A stretch of DNA of 45,389 nucleotides from Bradyrhizobium sp. AT1 (lineage in GTDB: Bacteria; Pseudomonadota; Alphaproteobacteria; Rhizobiales; Xanthobacteraceae), in NCBI RefSeq assembly GCF_001590795.1, contig NZ_JXDL01000001.1, positions 4,719,811 through 4,765,199 on the forward strand, read 5' to 3'. Each line of letters begins with the position of its first letter. The stretch's first letter is position 1. The notes below the pieces were generated by a model that saw nothing but the letters and a program-made list of their open reading frames with translations, was not told the DNA's origin and did no database searches. Shown here in pieces: positions 17,559-25,266 of this stretch. The position numbers were made by a program, and so were the translations under genes.

Positions 17559-18368
17559 ATGAGCGCCAGGATCAGTGCAAAGACGCTGCGACTGCTGATC
17601 GTGATCGGTCTGATCGCGCTGTGGGAGCTGCTGCCGCGCACCGGGCTGATTCCCGAGCTTTTCCTGCCGTCCCTCTCGTCCACGCTGATCGCGGGATGGA
17701 CCGATGCGGGTGAATACGGTCATGCGCTGGCGGTTACGCTCTACGAGGTCGTGGTCTCCATGGCGTTCGCCTGCGGCGGCGGCATCCTGCTCGGTGCCAT
17801 CGTCGGCAGCCTGCCGCGCCCGCGTGTCCTGATCATGCCGATGGTGTCGAGCCTCTATGCGGTGCCGCTGGTGATCCTCTATCCCGTCTTCACGGTGTGG
17901 CTCGGCATCGGCTCGGAATCCAAGATCGCCTTCGCCTCGATCTACGGCTTCCTGCCGACGATGCTCGCGACCGCTGCCGGCATCCAGACCATCGATCCGC
18001 AGCTGCTGCTCGCCGCGCGCAGCATGGGCGCGACGCTGAGCCAGCGGCTGGTCCGCGTCATCATCCCGGCCGCGATTCCGACGGTGCTGTCGGGCCTGCG
18101 TGTCGGCGGCGCGCTGGTCATCGTCGGCGTCGTCGTCTCGGAGATGCTGATCTCGTCGGCCGGCATCGGCTATCTCATTTCGCGCTACCGCACCATCCTC
18201 GACAGCGCGCATGTGTTCGCCGGCGTGCTGCTCGTGCTGTTCCTCGCGATCGGCTTCAACGCGGTGATCCGCTGGATCGAGCGCAAGGCCGCGATCTGGC
18301 AGACCGGCACCCGTGCCGGTCAGGCCAATGACGAGGTTGCATCTGGCGCGATGCAGCCGGCGACCTGA
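17559..18368 (+). CDS. ABC transporter permease, second subunit
   Basis: Protein of 269 residues from ATG 17559 (GAGGCGG just upstream). The longer frame from 17496 would overlap the ATPase. About six membrane helices are visible, beginning TLRLLIVIGLIALWELLPRTG, and the EAA loop reads LLLAARSMGATLSQRLVRVIIPAAIPTVLSG. It resembles the first permease in its N-terminal LWELL-RTG segment, so the two probably arose by duplication. Having two distinct permease genes split by the ATPase is less usual for SsuABC-type systems, which mostly use a homodimer. Confidence 0.9.
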   Translation: MSARISAKTLRLLIVIGLIALWELLPRTGLIPELFLPSLSSTLIAGWTDAGEYGHALAVTLYEVVVSMAFACGGGILLGAIVGSLPRPRVLIMPMVSSLYAVPLVILYPVFTVWLGIGSESKIAFASIYGFLPTMLATAAGIQTIDPQLLLAARSMGATLSQRLVRVIIPAAIPTVLSGLRVGGALVIVGVVVSEMLISSAGIGYLISRYRTILDSAHVFAGVLLVLFLAIGFNAVIRWIERKAAIWQTGTRAGQANDEVASGAMQPAT

Positions 18369-18377
18369 GGTATCGGC

Positions 18378-19037
18378 GTGTACGATCTGACCCTGACCTT
18401 CGACAACGGCCCCGATCCCGACGTGACGCCGCGCGTGCTCGATATCCTCCGCGAGCGCGGGATCAAGACCACCTTCTTCGTCATCGGCGAGAAGCTTGCC
18501 GATCCCGCACGGCGCCGCCTCGCGGCGCGTGCGCATGGCGAGGGGCACTGGATCGGCAACCACACTTTTACGCACAGTATTCCGCTCGGCGAGCAAGCGG
18601 GGCGCGACACCGCGGAGCGCGAGATCGGCCGCACGCAGGACCAGATCGGCGACCTCGCCCATCCCGCCCGCTGGTTCCGGCCGTTCGGTGGCGGCGGCAA
18701 TCTGGACCGGCGGCTGCTCAAGCCGTCGGTCGTCGACTATCTCACCCGCAACAGACACAGCTGCGTGCTCTGGAACTCCATCCCCCGCGACTGGGACGAC
18801 CCCGACGGCTGGACCGCACGCGCGCTCGATCAATGCAGCCGGCAGCCCTGGACCTTGATGGTGCTGCACGATCTGCCGACCGGCGCGATGGCCCATCTGG
18901 AACGCTTCCTCGACCGCGCGGAAGAAGCCGGCGCCCGCTTCCGCCAGGACTTCCCGCCAGCCTGCGTTCCGATCCGGGGCGGCGAGATCGCGCTTCCGAT
19001 CAACGACTATGTTTCCTCCATCGAAGAGAGTGTTTGA
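18378..19037 (+). CDS. Polysaccharide deacetylase (NodB-like) family protein with altered metal site
   Basis: Protein of 219 residues starting at GTG 18378 with GAGG 10 bases upstream. The NodB homology domain fills the protein: motif 1 TFDNGPDPDVTP (residues 7-18), motif 2 GNHTFTHS (H62 and H66), motif 3 RWFRPFGGGGN, motif 4 PRDWDDPDGW and motif 5 LMVLHDLP. In active family members motif 1 is TFDDGP, where the first Asp is the base and the second binds metal. Here the second is N10, so metal binding or reaction may differ. No signal peptide is present, so it acts in the cytoplasm. With the importer and the FAH enzyme around it, a hydrolase acting on a small amide (as PuuE-type allantoinases do) is more likely than a polysaccharide role. 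That is inference. Confidence 0.85.
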   Translation: MYDLTLTFDNGPDPDVTPRVLDILRERGIKTTFFVIGEKLADPARRRLAARAHGEGHWIGNHTFTHSIPLGEQAGRDTAEREIGRTQDQIGDLAHPARWFRPFGGGGNLDRRLLKPSVVDYLTRNRHSCVLWNSIPRDWDDPDGWTARALDQCSRQPWTLMVLHDLPTGAMAHLERFLDRAEEAGARFRQDFPPACVPIRGGEIALPINDYVSSIEESV

Positions 19038-19040
19038 CCG

Positions 19041-19910
19041 ATGAAAGTTGCAAGCTTCACCACCGCCGGCACCGCGAGCTACGGCATCGTCACCGACAAG
19101 GGCGTCATCGATGCCGGCAAGCGTCTGAAGGCCACTCCGACGCTGAAGGCGCTGCTGGCGAAGGGATCGCTCGACGAGTTGAAGAAGCTCGCCGCCGAGA
19201 CACCCGACTATGCGCTTGCCGACGTTGCGCTGCTGCCGACCATCCCTGACCCGGACAAGATCTTTTGCATCGGCGTCAACTACGCCACGCATCTGGCCGA
19301 GAGCGGCCATCCGACGCCGGCGCATCCGATGATCTTCACCCGCTTCGCCAACAGCCAGGTTGGCCATGGCCAGCCGATGATCCGGCCGCTGGAATCCGAG
19401 CGTTTCGACTATGAGGGCGAGATGGCCGTCATCATCGGCAAGGTCGGCCGCCGCATCTCGCGCGAGGCCGCGCTCGGCCATGTCGCCGGCTATTCCTGCT
19501 ACAATGACGGCAGCATCCGCGACTGGCAGCGCCACACCTCGCAATTCGCGCCGGGCAAGAATTTTGCCGGGACCGGCGGCTTCGGGCCCTGGATGGTGAC
19601 GACCGACGAATTGACCGACGTCACCAAGCAGACGCTGATCACCCGGCTCAACGGCGTCGAGGTGCAGAAGGCGCCGATCTCCGATCTCGTCTTCGACGTG
19701 CCGGCCCTGATCGCCTATTGCTCGACCTTCACCGAGCTGGTGCCCGGCGACGTCATCGTCACGGGCACCACCGGCGGCGTGGGCGCCTATCGCACCCCGC
19801 CGCTGTGGATGAAGGGCGGCGACGTCGTCGAGATCGAGATCTCCGGCATCGGCATCCTGCGCAATCCCGTCAAGGACGAGAGTTCAGTCGCGGCAACGCG
19901 GGCGGCCTGA
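19041..19910 (+). CDS. Fumarylacetoacetate hydrolase (FAH) family protein
   Basis: Protein of 289 residues beginning 3 bases after the deacetylase-like stop. The FAH fold is clear: FCIGVNYATHLAESG (residues 75-89), then the metal-binding set E125 and E127 (YEGEMAVIIGK) and D156 (CYNDGSIRDWQ), then GKNFAGTGGFGPWMV and PGDVIVTGTTGGVGAYR. Family members cleave C-C bonds in beta-diketo acids, decarboxylate or isomerise oxo-acids, or hydrate dienoates, using Mg2+ or Mn2+. It is cytoplasmic, and the metal site is intact. The operon position suggests it acts on a ring-opened or oxo-acid intermediate of the imported compound. Reaction not assignable from sequence. Confidence 0.92.
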   Translation: MKVASFTTAGTASYGIVTDKGVIDAGKRLKATPTLKALLAKGSLDELKKLAAETPDYALADVALLPTIPDPDKIFCIGVNYATHLAESGHPTPAHPMIFTRFANSQVGHGQPMIRPLESERFDYEGEMAVIIGKVGRRISREAALGHVAGYSCYNDGSIRDWQRHTSQFAPGKNFAGTGGFGPWMVTTDELTDVTKQTLITRLNGVEVQKAPISDLVFDVPALIAYCSTFTELVPGDVIVTGTTGGVGAYRTPPLWMKGGDVVEIEISGIGILRNPVKDESSVAATRAA

Positions 19911-19946
19911 ACGGCTGGGCTCAACAACAAGAAGAAGGAGACTCCC

Positions 19947-20990
19947 ATGCCGATGCCAACGCACATCCTGCCGACCACCGTGGTCGGCAGCTACCCGCAG
20001 CCGGAATGGCTGGTGAATCGCGCCATGCTATCGAAGGTGGTGCCGCGCACGCGACTGCACGACATGTGGCGGCTGCCGGCGGAGCATCTGGAGGAAGCCC
20101 AGGACGATGCCACCATCGTTGCGATCCGCGACATGGAGCGTGCCGGCATCGACATCGTCACCGACGGCGAGATCCGCCGCGAGAGCTACTCCAACCGCTT
20201 CGCCACCGCGCTCGACGGCATCGACGGCGACAATCCCGCGATGATCGTGGCGCGCACCGGCAACACGCAGACGCCGGTGCCGCGCGTCGCCGGGCCGGTG
20301 AAGCGCAAGGGTCCGGTCGAGCTGCACGACATGCAGTTCCTGCGCAGCAACACCGACCGCGCGGCGAAGATCACCCTGCCCGGCCCGTTCACGATGAGCC
20401 AGCAGGCCAAGAACGAATACTACAAGGACGAGGAAGAGCTGGCGATGGCGCTCGCCGAAGCCGTCAATGCCGAGGCGCTCGACCTGCAAAAGGCCGGTGC
20501 CGACGTGATCCAGCTCGACGAGCCCTGGGTGCGCAACAATCCGGAGCTCGCCAAGCGCTATGCGGTCAAGGCGATCAACCGCGCCCTGCAAGGCATCACG
20601 GTGCCGACCGTGGTGCATCTCTGCTTCGGCTACGCGGCCGTCGTGCCCGGCTCGAACAAGCCGGCCGGCTATTCCTTCCTGGCCGAGCTCGACGACACCA
20701 TCGCCGACCAGATCTCGATCGAGGCCGCGCAGCCGAAGCTCGACCTCGGCGTGCTCAAGGATCTGTCGTCGAAGAAGATCATGCTCGGCGTGCTCGACCT
20801 CGCGGACCCCGCGATCGAGAGCGTCGACACCGTCGCCGACCGCATTCGCAACGGCCTGAAATATGTCTCGCCGGATCGTCTGGTCCCTGCACCGGATTGC
20901 GGCATGAAATACATGCCGCGCGCGACCGCGTTCGGGAAGCTGAAAGCGATGTGCGACGCAGCGGCGAAGGTGCGGCGGGAGATCAGCTGA
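19947..20990 (+). CDS. Short MetE-like (cobalamin-independent methionine synthase family) protein
   Basis: Protein of 347 residues, equal to only the C-terminal catalytic barrel of MetE (full-length MetE is about 750). It opens with the usual LPTTVVGSYPQPEW, carries the zinc ligands H224 and C226 (VVHLCFG) and C318 (PAPDCGMKYM), and has DVIQLDEPW. An AAGAAGGAG ribosome site lies just before ATG 19947. Without the N-terminal half it may not use methyl-tetrahydropteroyl-triglutamate. Core-MetE and related proteins instead take methyl groups from cobamide proteins or small donors. In this cluster it could transfer a methyl group from the imported compound, which is inference. It ends convergently with the gene at 21018 (27 bases). 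Confidence 0.88.
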   Translation: MPMPTHILPTTVVGSYPQPEWLVNRAMLSKVVPRTRLHDMWRLPAEHLEEAQDDATIVAIRDMERAGIDIVTDGEIRRESYSNRFATALDGIDGDNPAMIVARTGNTQTPVPRVAGPVKRKGPVELHDMQFLRSNTDRAAKITLPGPFTMSQQAKNEYYKDEEELAMALAEAVNAEALDLQKAGADVIQLDEPWVRNNPELAKRYAVKAINRALQGITVPTVVHLCFGYAAVVPGSNKPAGYSFLAELDDTIADQISIEAAQPKLDLGVLKDLSSKKIMLGVLDLADPAIESVDTVADRIRNGLKYVSPDRLVPAPDCGMKYMPRATAFGKLKAMCDAAAKVRREIS

Positions 20991-21017
20991 CGTTTGGAAG
21001 ACGGCTCGGCGGCGGCG

Positions 21018-22286
21018 TCACGCGCCCCGCTTCGGCCCGATCGCCTCGAACCCCGCCTTCTGCTCGTCGCTCAGATCCGCCTCGAAATCGTCGAGCGCAT
21101 CTGCAACACCGTTGACCTCCTGCAGCATCGTCTGCAGCCGCGTCTTCACTTCGGTGAGGCGGGCCTGCGGCGTCTCGGCGGGCTTGGCGGGGCAGGCGCT
21201 GAGCGTCTGCATGGTGCGGAGCGTGGTGTCCTGGAGCACCTCGAGGCGGGCGCGTGCGGTCTCGTCGAGGCGCAGCGTCGCGGCGATCTCGCCGGCCGGC
21301 CATTGCTGCTGCACCAGCTGCTCGTACTGACGCTGCAGCTTTTCGTCATAGCGAGGATCGCTGTCGGCATCGCAGGCTGATGCCGCCTGCGCATCCTTCT
21401 TCTGGCCCGCGGCCAGCGCGGCGCGGCGCTCCCTGGCCAGCCCGTCGAGCTTTGCCTTCTGGCCGTCGTCGAGGAGCCCCTCGAATTTCGCGAGCGCCGG
21501 CGCGAAATTGTCCATCGCATTGATCATGGCCGCAAGGCGCTCGCGCATCAGGCCGAGGCGCTCCGCCGCGCTCGCGGGCACCTCGGACGGGCAGGTGGCG
21601 CGGATGCTGTCGCGGGCGGCCTGCCAGGCGTTCACGAGCTCGTCGAGTGCGGCGCGCTGCAATTCGTTGGGCTGCACGGCGGTGGCGATGAGGTCGGCAG
21701 GGAAGCCGGCGGGATCGCTGACATCGCAGATGTTTTGCGCCGACGGGATCTTGCGCGCGCGCCGGCCCTGCGGCGCGGTGTAGGCGGCGAACTCGGTGGC
21801 AACGTAGGGCGAGAAGATCGCGGCATAGATGTCGCCATAGCCATAGAGCGAGATGCTGGTGGTGTCGGCGAAGATGATCGCATTGGCGAGATCGTCATGT
21901 GCGAACGGCCAGAACACCGGGCCGGCCCAGCCATAGCTGCCGTCGGGATGGCGCCACCAGCCCTGCGGGCGACGACCGCCGCGCCAGCCCGCGAGCGCAG
22001 CTTGCGCCGAGAGAGCCGCACGGATGATGTAGGGGTTGGAAGGCTGCCCGCGCTCGGCGCCGCGGGGATCCTGCGATCTCAGCGCCGCGGAGCGGTAGCG
22101 GCCACCCCGCACCGCCATGCGGGAATGGCGCAAGCGCGACATGCCGATCATGTGACCGACGGCGAAACGCGCAACGCCGAGCGGGCCGCCGCGCATCCCG
22201 AACTGCGCCTCGGCCTTCACGGGCAGCAGCACCGCCGCAACCATGATTGTCGCGCCGGCGAGTGCCAGCCGCATGCGTCCCGACAT
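21018..22286 (-). CDS. Exported protein with two Spy/LTXXQ-like modules
   Basis: Protein of 422 residues from ATG 22286. A start at 22334 would put 16 residues before the signal peptide (RLALAGATIMVAAVLLPVKA, cleavage near AEAQ). A Tyr/Gly/Arg-rich N-terminal region includes GWWRHPDGSYGWAGPVFWPFA. The C-terminal half holds two similar helical modules, each starting Cys-Pro and ending in an LxDxQKA motif: CPSEVPASAAERL to LLDDGQKAKLDGL, and CPAKPAETPQARL to DLSDEQKAGFEAIG. The LTXXQ-like pattern is that of CpxP/Spy periplasmic chaperones, which bind unfolded or stressed envelope proteins. The duplication is visible directly. The chaperone role is inferred. It is downstream of and co-directional with the LysM gene, about 180 bases apart. 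Confidence 0.8.
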   Translation of the reverse strand: MSGRMRLALAGATIMVAAVLLPVKAEAQFGMRGGPLGVARFAVGHMIGMSRLRHSRMAVRGGRYRSAALRSQDPRGAERGQPSNPYIIRAALSAQAALAGWRGGRRPQGWWRHPDGSYGWAGPVFWPFAHDDLANAIIFADTTSISLYGYGDIYAAIFSPYVATEFAAYTAPQGRRARKIPSAQNICDVSDPAGFPADLIATAVQPNELQRAALDELVNAWQAARDSIRATCPSEVPASAAERLGLMRERLAAMINAMDNFAPALAKFEGLLDDGQKAKLDGLARERRAALAAGQKKDAQAASACDADSDPRYDEKLQRQYEQLVQQQWPAGEIAATLRLDETARARLEVLQDTTLRTMQTLSACPAKPAETPQARLTEVKTRLQTMLQEVNGVADALDDFEADLSDEQKAGFEAIGPKRGA

Positions 22287-22350
22287 GACCGCTGACCTGA
22301 CCAATTCGGCCTCCTCCCAGCGCCAAGCGCGCATCGCGCCTCATCCGAAT

Positions 22351-22375
22351 GACGCGCGAGGGAACCAATTGTTCC
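22351..22375 (-). promoter_or_regulatory. Possible EcfG (general stress sigma) promoter
   Basis: Reading leftward, GGAAC (22375-22371) is followed after 16 bases by CGTC (22354-22351). The alphaproteobacterial EcfG consensus is GGAAC, 16-17 bases, then CGTT, so one base is off. It lies about 65 bases before the Spy-like start. The GGAAC is also one arm of an inverted repeat (GGGAACCAATTGTTCCC, 22360-22376), which could be an operator instead. Confidence 0.35.
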
Positions 22376-22467
22376 CAGGCGGCACAGGGCAAAGCGTCGC
22401 GGGGCGCCTCGTCTTGAGGGCCCGTCAAGGCCTGCGTCTCGAAGGATGGCCGCAGAGGAAAGCCCGC

Positions 22468-23526
22468 TCACTCCGCTTTCAGCGGCATCACAAAGGTCTG
22501 GCCGGGATAGATCAGGTTGGGGTTGTGGATCTTGTCGCGGTTGGCGTTGAAGATCACGGCGTAGCGTGCGCCGTCGCCATAGGCGAGGCGGCTGAGCGTC
22601 CACAGGCTGTCGCCGCGGGAGATCACGCGGTTGCCGCCGGCCTCAGCCGGTGCGGGTTGGAGCGCGTCGGCCGGCGAGGCCGATGCAACCGTCGTCGCCG
22701 CGGGCGCCCGCGCCATCATCTTCGGTTTCGGCGCGCCGGTCAGTCTCGGCCGGGACGCGGATTTGTCGGATGCCGAGGCCAGATGCGGCGCGCCCGACGG
22801 CAGGGACGCCACGACATCCGATCTGTCATCCGGCTTGTCCGCCTGCTTCGCGACCGGTGCGGGACGCGCGGGCGGCGGCGCCGCCTCGGCGATGGTCACC
22901 GGCATGGTGCGGCCGGACTGCGTGACCGTGCCATCCGGCGCCCTGGCCCGGAGCGTCAATTCATAGGAGCCGGGGGGAAGCTGCGGCGGGGTCATCACGA
23001 ACTGGCCCGAGGCGTCGGCGACCACGGTGTCGAGCGGCTTGCCGTCGCGCAGCAGCTCGACCTTGGCGCCCGGCGCGGCCTGGCCGGCGATCACCGCGGC
23101 CTCGCCGTGATCGTCGACGCGGGCGACGTCGAAGCGGGGGCCGGTGTCGGCGACCGCCGGCGGCGGCTTGAGCGGCGCGAGATCCGGCAGCGCGGTGGCC
23201 TGCTTCGCCGTCTCGGCCAGCGCGGGAGCCTTCGACTCAGATTTGGCCTCGGATTTGGCCTCGGATTTGGGCTCGGGCGCCGGGACCGCCGCTGGCACTG
23301 GCGGCGCAATGGCGGCGAGCTTTGGCTGCTCCGCCTTGGGCTCTTCCGGTTTCGGCGCGGGCTTGAGATCGGCCATGGCCTGGACTTTGGCCTCAGGCTT
23401 GGCGGCGATCGCGGTCCCGGTCCCGTCCGGCAGCAGGCGGCGCAGCTCGGTCGGGCCGATCACCAGCACCGTGCCAACCAGCGCGAGCAGGCAGAAAGCA
23501 ATGAAGGCCTTGGATGCGGTGATCAT
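22468..23526 (-). CDS. LysM peptidoglycan-binding membrane protein
   Basis: Protein of 352 residues. One N-terminal membrane helix (about 7-25, AFIAFCLLALVGTVLVIGPT), a long Pro/Ala/Lys/Glu linker, an Ig-like module (about 140-190, AVIAGQAAPGAKVELLRDGK, then GSYELTLRARAPDGT) and a C-terminal LysM (about 300-350, VISRGDSLWTLSRLAYGDGA, then NPNLIYPGQTFVMP). LysM binds N-acetylglucosamine in peptidoglycan, so the protein spans inner membrane to wall. The linker contains a 12-nt tandem repeat coding SEAKSEAKSEAKSESK. Length and layout match a conserved rhizobial family often annotated only as LysM protein. No enzyme domain is visible. Confidence 0.88.
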   Translation of the reverse strand: MITASKAFIAFCLLALVGTVLVIGPTELRRLLPDGTGTAIAAKPEAKVQAMADLKPAPKPEEPKAEQPKLAAIAPPVPAAVPAPEPKSEAKSEAKSESKAPALAETAKQATALPDLAPLKPPPAVADTGPRFDVARVDDHGEAAVIAGQAAPGAKVELLRDGKPLDTVVADASGQFVMTPPQLPPGSYELTLRARAPDGTVTQSGRTMPVTIAEAAPPPARPAPVAKQADKPDDRSDVVASLPSGAPHLASASDKSASRPRLTGAPKPKMMARAPAATTVASASPADALQPAPAEAGGNRVISRGDSLWTLSRLAYGDGARYAVIFNANRDKIHNPNLIYPGQTFVMPLKAE

Positions 23527-23705
23527 CGGAAAAGAACCTTGGGTGGCAAATCAACCGAGGCCGGCAAGGTGCGCCGATTTGGCCACGGCAGCAAGTCGGT
23601 CGAAGGGATGATCGCTTGGCCCCACGCGCCTGCGGATGAACCGGCGCGGCCCCCTCGGCGTCAAATCAGCGAGGCCGCACCGCGGCGATATTTTGGGATT
23701 TTCCC

Positions 23706-24401
23706 GTGACTGCATTTTTCCGCACCGCGCCATGGCTGGCGCTCGCCCTGACGCTCACAGCAGCCCCCGCGCTCGCGGCCTCCGGCCCGCCGCCGGGCTT
23801 CGTCCTCACCGACAACGCCGACCTCGCCTTCACCTCGCCCGACGGCGCCACCAGGCTCGAACAGTACATGAAGGACAGTGAAGACCTGTTCGAGGTCAAA
23901 TGGCAGGTCTGGGCGCGACGCGGCGACCAGATGACGGAGCTGAAGCCGGAGCAAGGCTACGGCGCGGGCTTCCGCTTCACCAGCGACTCGCAATGGCTGG
24001 TGCGGATGCAGAAGACCGGTTCGGGCTCGCAGGACCTGTTTCTCTATCATGTCGAGAACGGCGCCTTCGTCAACGCCACGAAGAAATCGCTCAGCGACCT
24101 CGCCTGGGCCTATTTCCACAGCCGGCCCGACACCAAGAACATGAAGCTCGACTACCACATCTCCGCCAACCTGATGAAAGGCACGGAAGATGCCTATCGC
24201 TGGCTCGGCGTCGACTGGCCCAACAACCGCTACCTCGTGATCTCGCTGTCGGGCGCGATGGACAAGCATCCGAAGAACGTCGCCGTGAAGGGTCTGGCGG
24301 ATTGGAAATGCCGTTACGATCTCACGACCGGCAAGTTCGACGTGCCCAGGATGTTCGCCAAGGGCAATGCGGCAGCGCTGAAGTGGGAGATCAGGCGGTA
24401 G
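23706..24401 (+). CDS. Exported hypothetical protein, 231 residues
   Basis: It starts at GTG 23706 and has a clear signal peptide (FFRTAPWLALALTLTAAPAL, cleavage after ALAA). The mature part is about 205 residues with many aromatic and charged residues: QYMKDSEDLFEVKWQVWARR, GSGSQDLFLYHVENGAFVNA, VDWPNNRYLVISLSGAMDK, and a closing FDVPRMFAKGNAAALKWEIR. It contains no cysteine pair typical of a disulfide fold and no known motif. A beta-rich periplasmic protein is likely. It is divergent from the LysM gene across 179 bases and convergent with the permease at 24481. Function unknown. Confidence 0.8.
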   Translation: MTAFFRTAPWLALALTLTAAPALAASGPPPGFVLTDNADLAFTSPDGATRLEQYMKDSEDLFEVKWQVWARRGDQMTELKPEQGYGAGFRFTSDSQWLVRMQKTGSGSQDLFLYHVENGAFVNATKKSLSDLAWAYFHSRPDTKNMKLDYHISANLMKGTEDAYRWLGVDWPNNRYLVISLSGAMDKHPKNVAVKGLADWKCRYDLTTGKFDVPRMFAKGNAAALKWEIRR

Positions 24402-24423
24402 GGTCGGCCTGGTAGGGTATGTT

Positions 24424-24477
24424 AGCTTCGCAAGCTGGGCAAAGCGGTAGCGCGCTTCAGCCTGGCAGTCGCTACCG
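24424..24477. terminator. Paired hairpins between convergent genes
   Basis: Between the exported hypothetical gene and the end of the PotC-like gene lie a short hairpin (AGCTTCGCAAGCT, 24424-24436) and an 8-bp stem (24445-24452 with 24470-24477, loop 17). No strong T-run follows on either side, so this is a possible bidirectional transcript end. It also looks like a degenerate intergenic repeat. Confidence 0.4.
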
Positions 24478-24480
24478 GCT

Positions 24481-25266
24481 CTACGTCTTCTTGCCCTGTC
24501 GACTGGTCGCGAGCAGCACGAGGAGGAAGGAGGCCGCGGTCATCAGCGTCGATATCGCTGCAATTGTGGGATCGATCTCGTCCCGAAGCGCCGTGAACAT
24601 GCGCTTGGTCAGCGGCTGGTATTGCCCGCCGGAGATGAACAGCGCGACGATGGTCTCGTCCATCGCCGAGATGAAGGCGAAAATGCCGCCGGCGACCACG
24701 CTGGATTTGATCTGGGGCAGCGTCACCGCAAAAAAGCTGCGGAGGCGGTTCATGCCGAGGCTGCGCGCCACCATCTCCTGCGCGGGATCGAAGCTCTGCA
24801 GGCCGGCCAGGACGGAGATGAGGACATAGGGCAGGCCCAGCATCACGTTCGCGAGCACGAGTCCGGGCATGGTCGCGACCAGGCCGACCCTGGCGTACAC
24901 GAAGAAGATGCCGACCGCAGTGATGATGATGGGCACCACCAGCGGCAACAGCAGCGTCATGTGTATCAGCCGCATCAACCGGAGCTTCGACTGGCTGATG
25001 GCATAGGCGGCGGCCACCCCGAGCGGCGTCGCGATCAAGACGGTCAGCAGCGCGACCGTCAGCGTCACCCGCGTCGCCTGCATCCAGGCCGGATTCGAGA
25101 CATATTGCTGGTACCAGCGCAGCGAAAAGGACGGCGGCGGAAAGGTCAGAAAGCGCGCGCTGGAGAACGAGATCGGCGCGATGATCAGCACCGGCAGGAT
25201 CAGATAGACCAGCACCAACGCGCTGACCACAAACAGGACAATCCGGGCGGGCGAGGCGCGCATCAT
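24481..25266 (-). CDS. ABC transporter permease (PotC type)
   Basis: Protein of 261 residues starting at ATG 25266, four bases overlapping the upstream permease stop (ATGA). The apparent longer frame to 25488 is out-of-frame permease sequence. Six membrane helices are visible, beginning RIVLFVVSALVLVYLILPVL, and the EAA loop reads AQEMVARSLGMNRLRSFFAVTLPQI. PotC-type subunits pair with PotB to import polyamines, opines, GABA or thiamine. It is last of the leftward operon. Confidence 0.92.
   Translation of the reverse strand: MMRASPARIVLFVVSALVLVYLILPVLIIAPISFSSARFLTFPPPSFSLRWYQQYVSNPAWMQATRVTLTVALLTVLIATPLGVAAAYAISQSKLRLMRLIHMTLLLPLVVPIIITAVGIFFVYARVGLVATMPGLVLANVMLGLPYVLISVLAGLQSFDPAQEMVARSLGMNRLRSFFAVTLPQIKSSVVAGGIFAFISAMDETIVALFISGGQYQPLTKRMFTALRDEIDPTIAAISTLMTAASFLLVLLATSRQGKKT

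Noticed and set aside
17487..19544. 685-residue minus-strand frame
   Set aside because: It lies over the second permease, deacetylase-like and FAH genes, which have clear families and overlapping starts on the plus strand.
15043..20990. Nod-factor (NodB) locus
   Set aside because: The NodB-like protein sits in a catabolic importer cluster, has an altered metal motif, and no nodA or nodC is nearby.
22243..23709. 488-residue plus-strand frame
   Set aside because: Antisense to the LysM gene; its Gly/Arg-rich repeats mirror the Ala/Pro/Lys linker.
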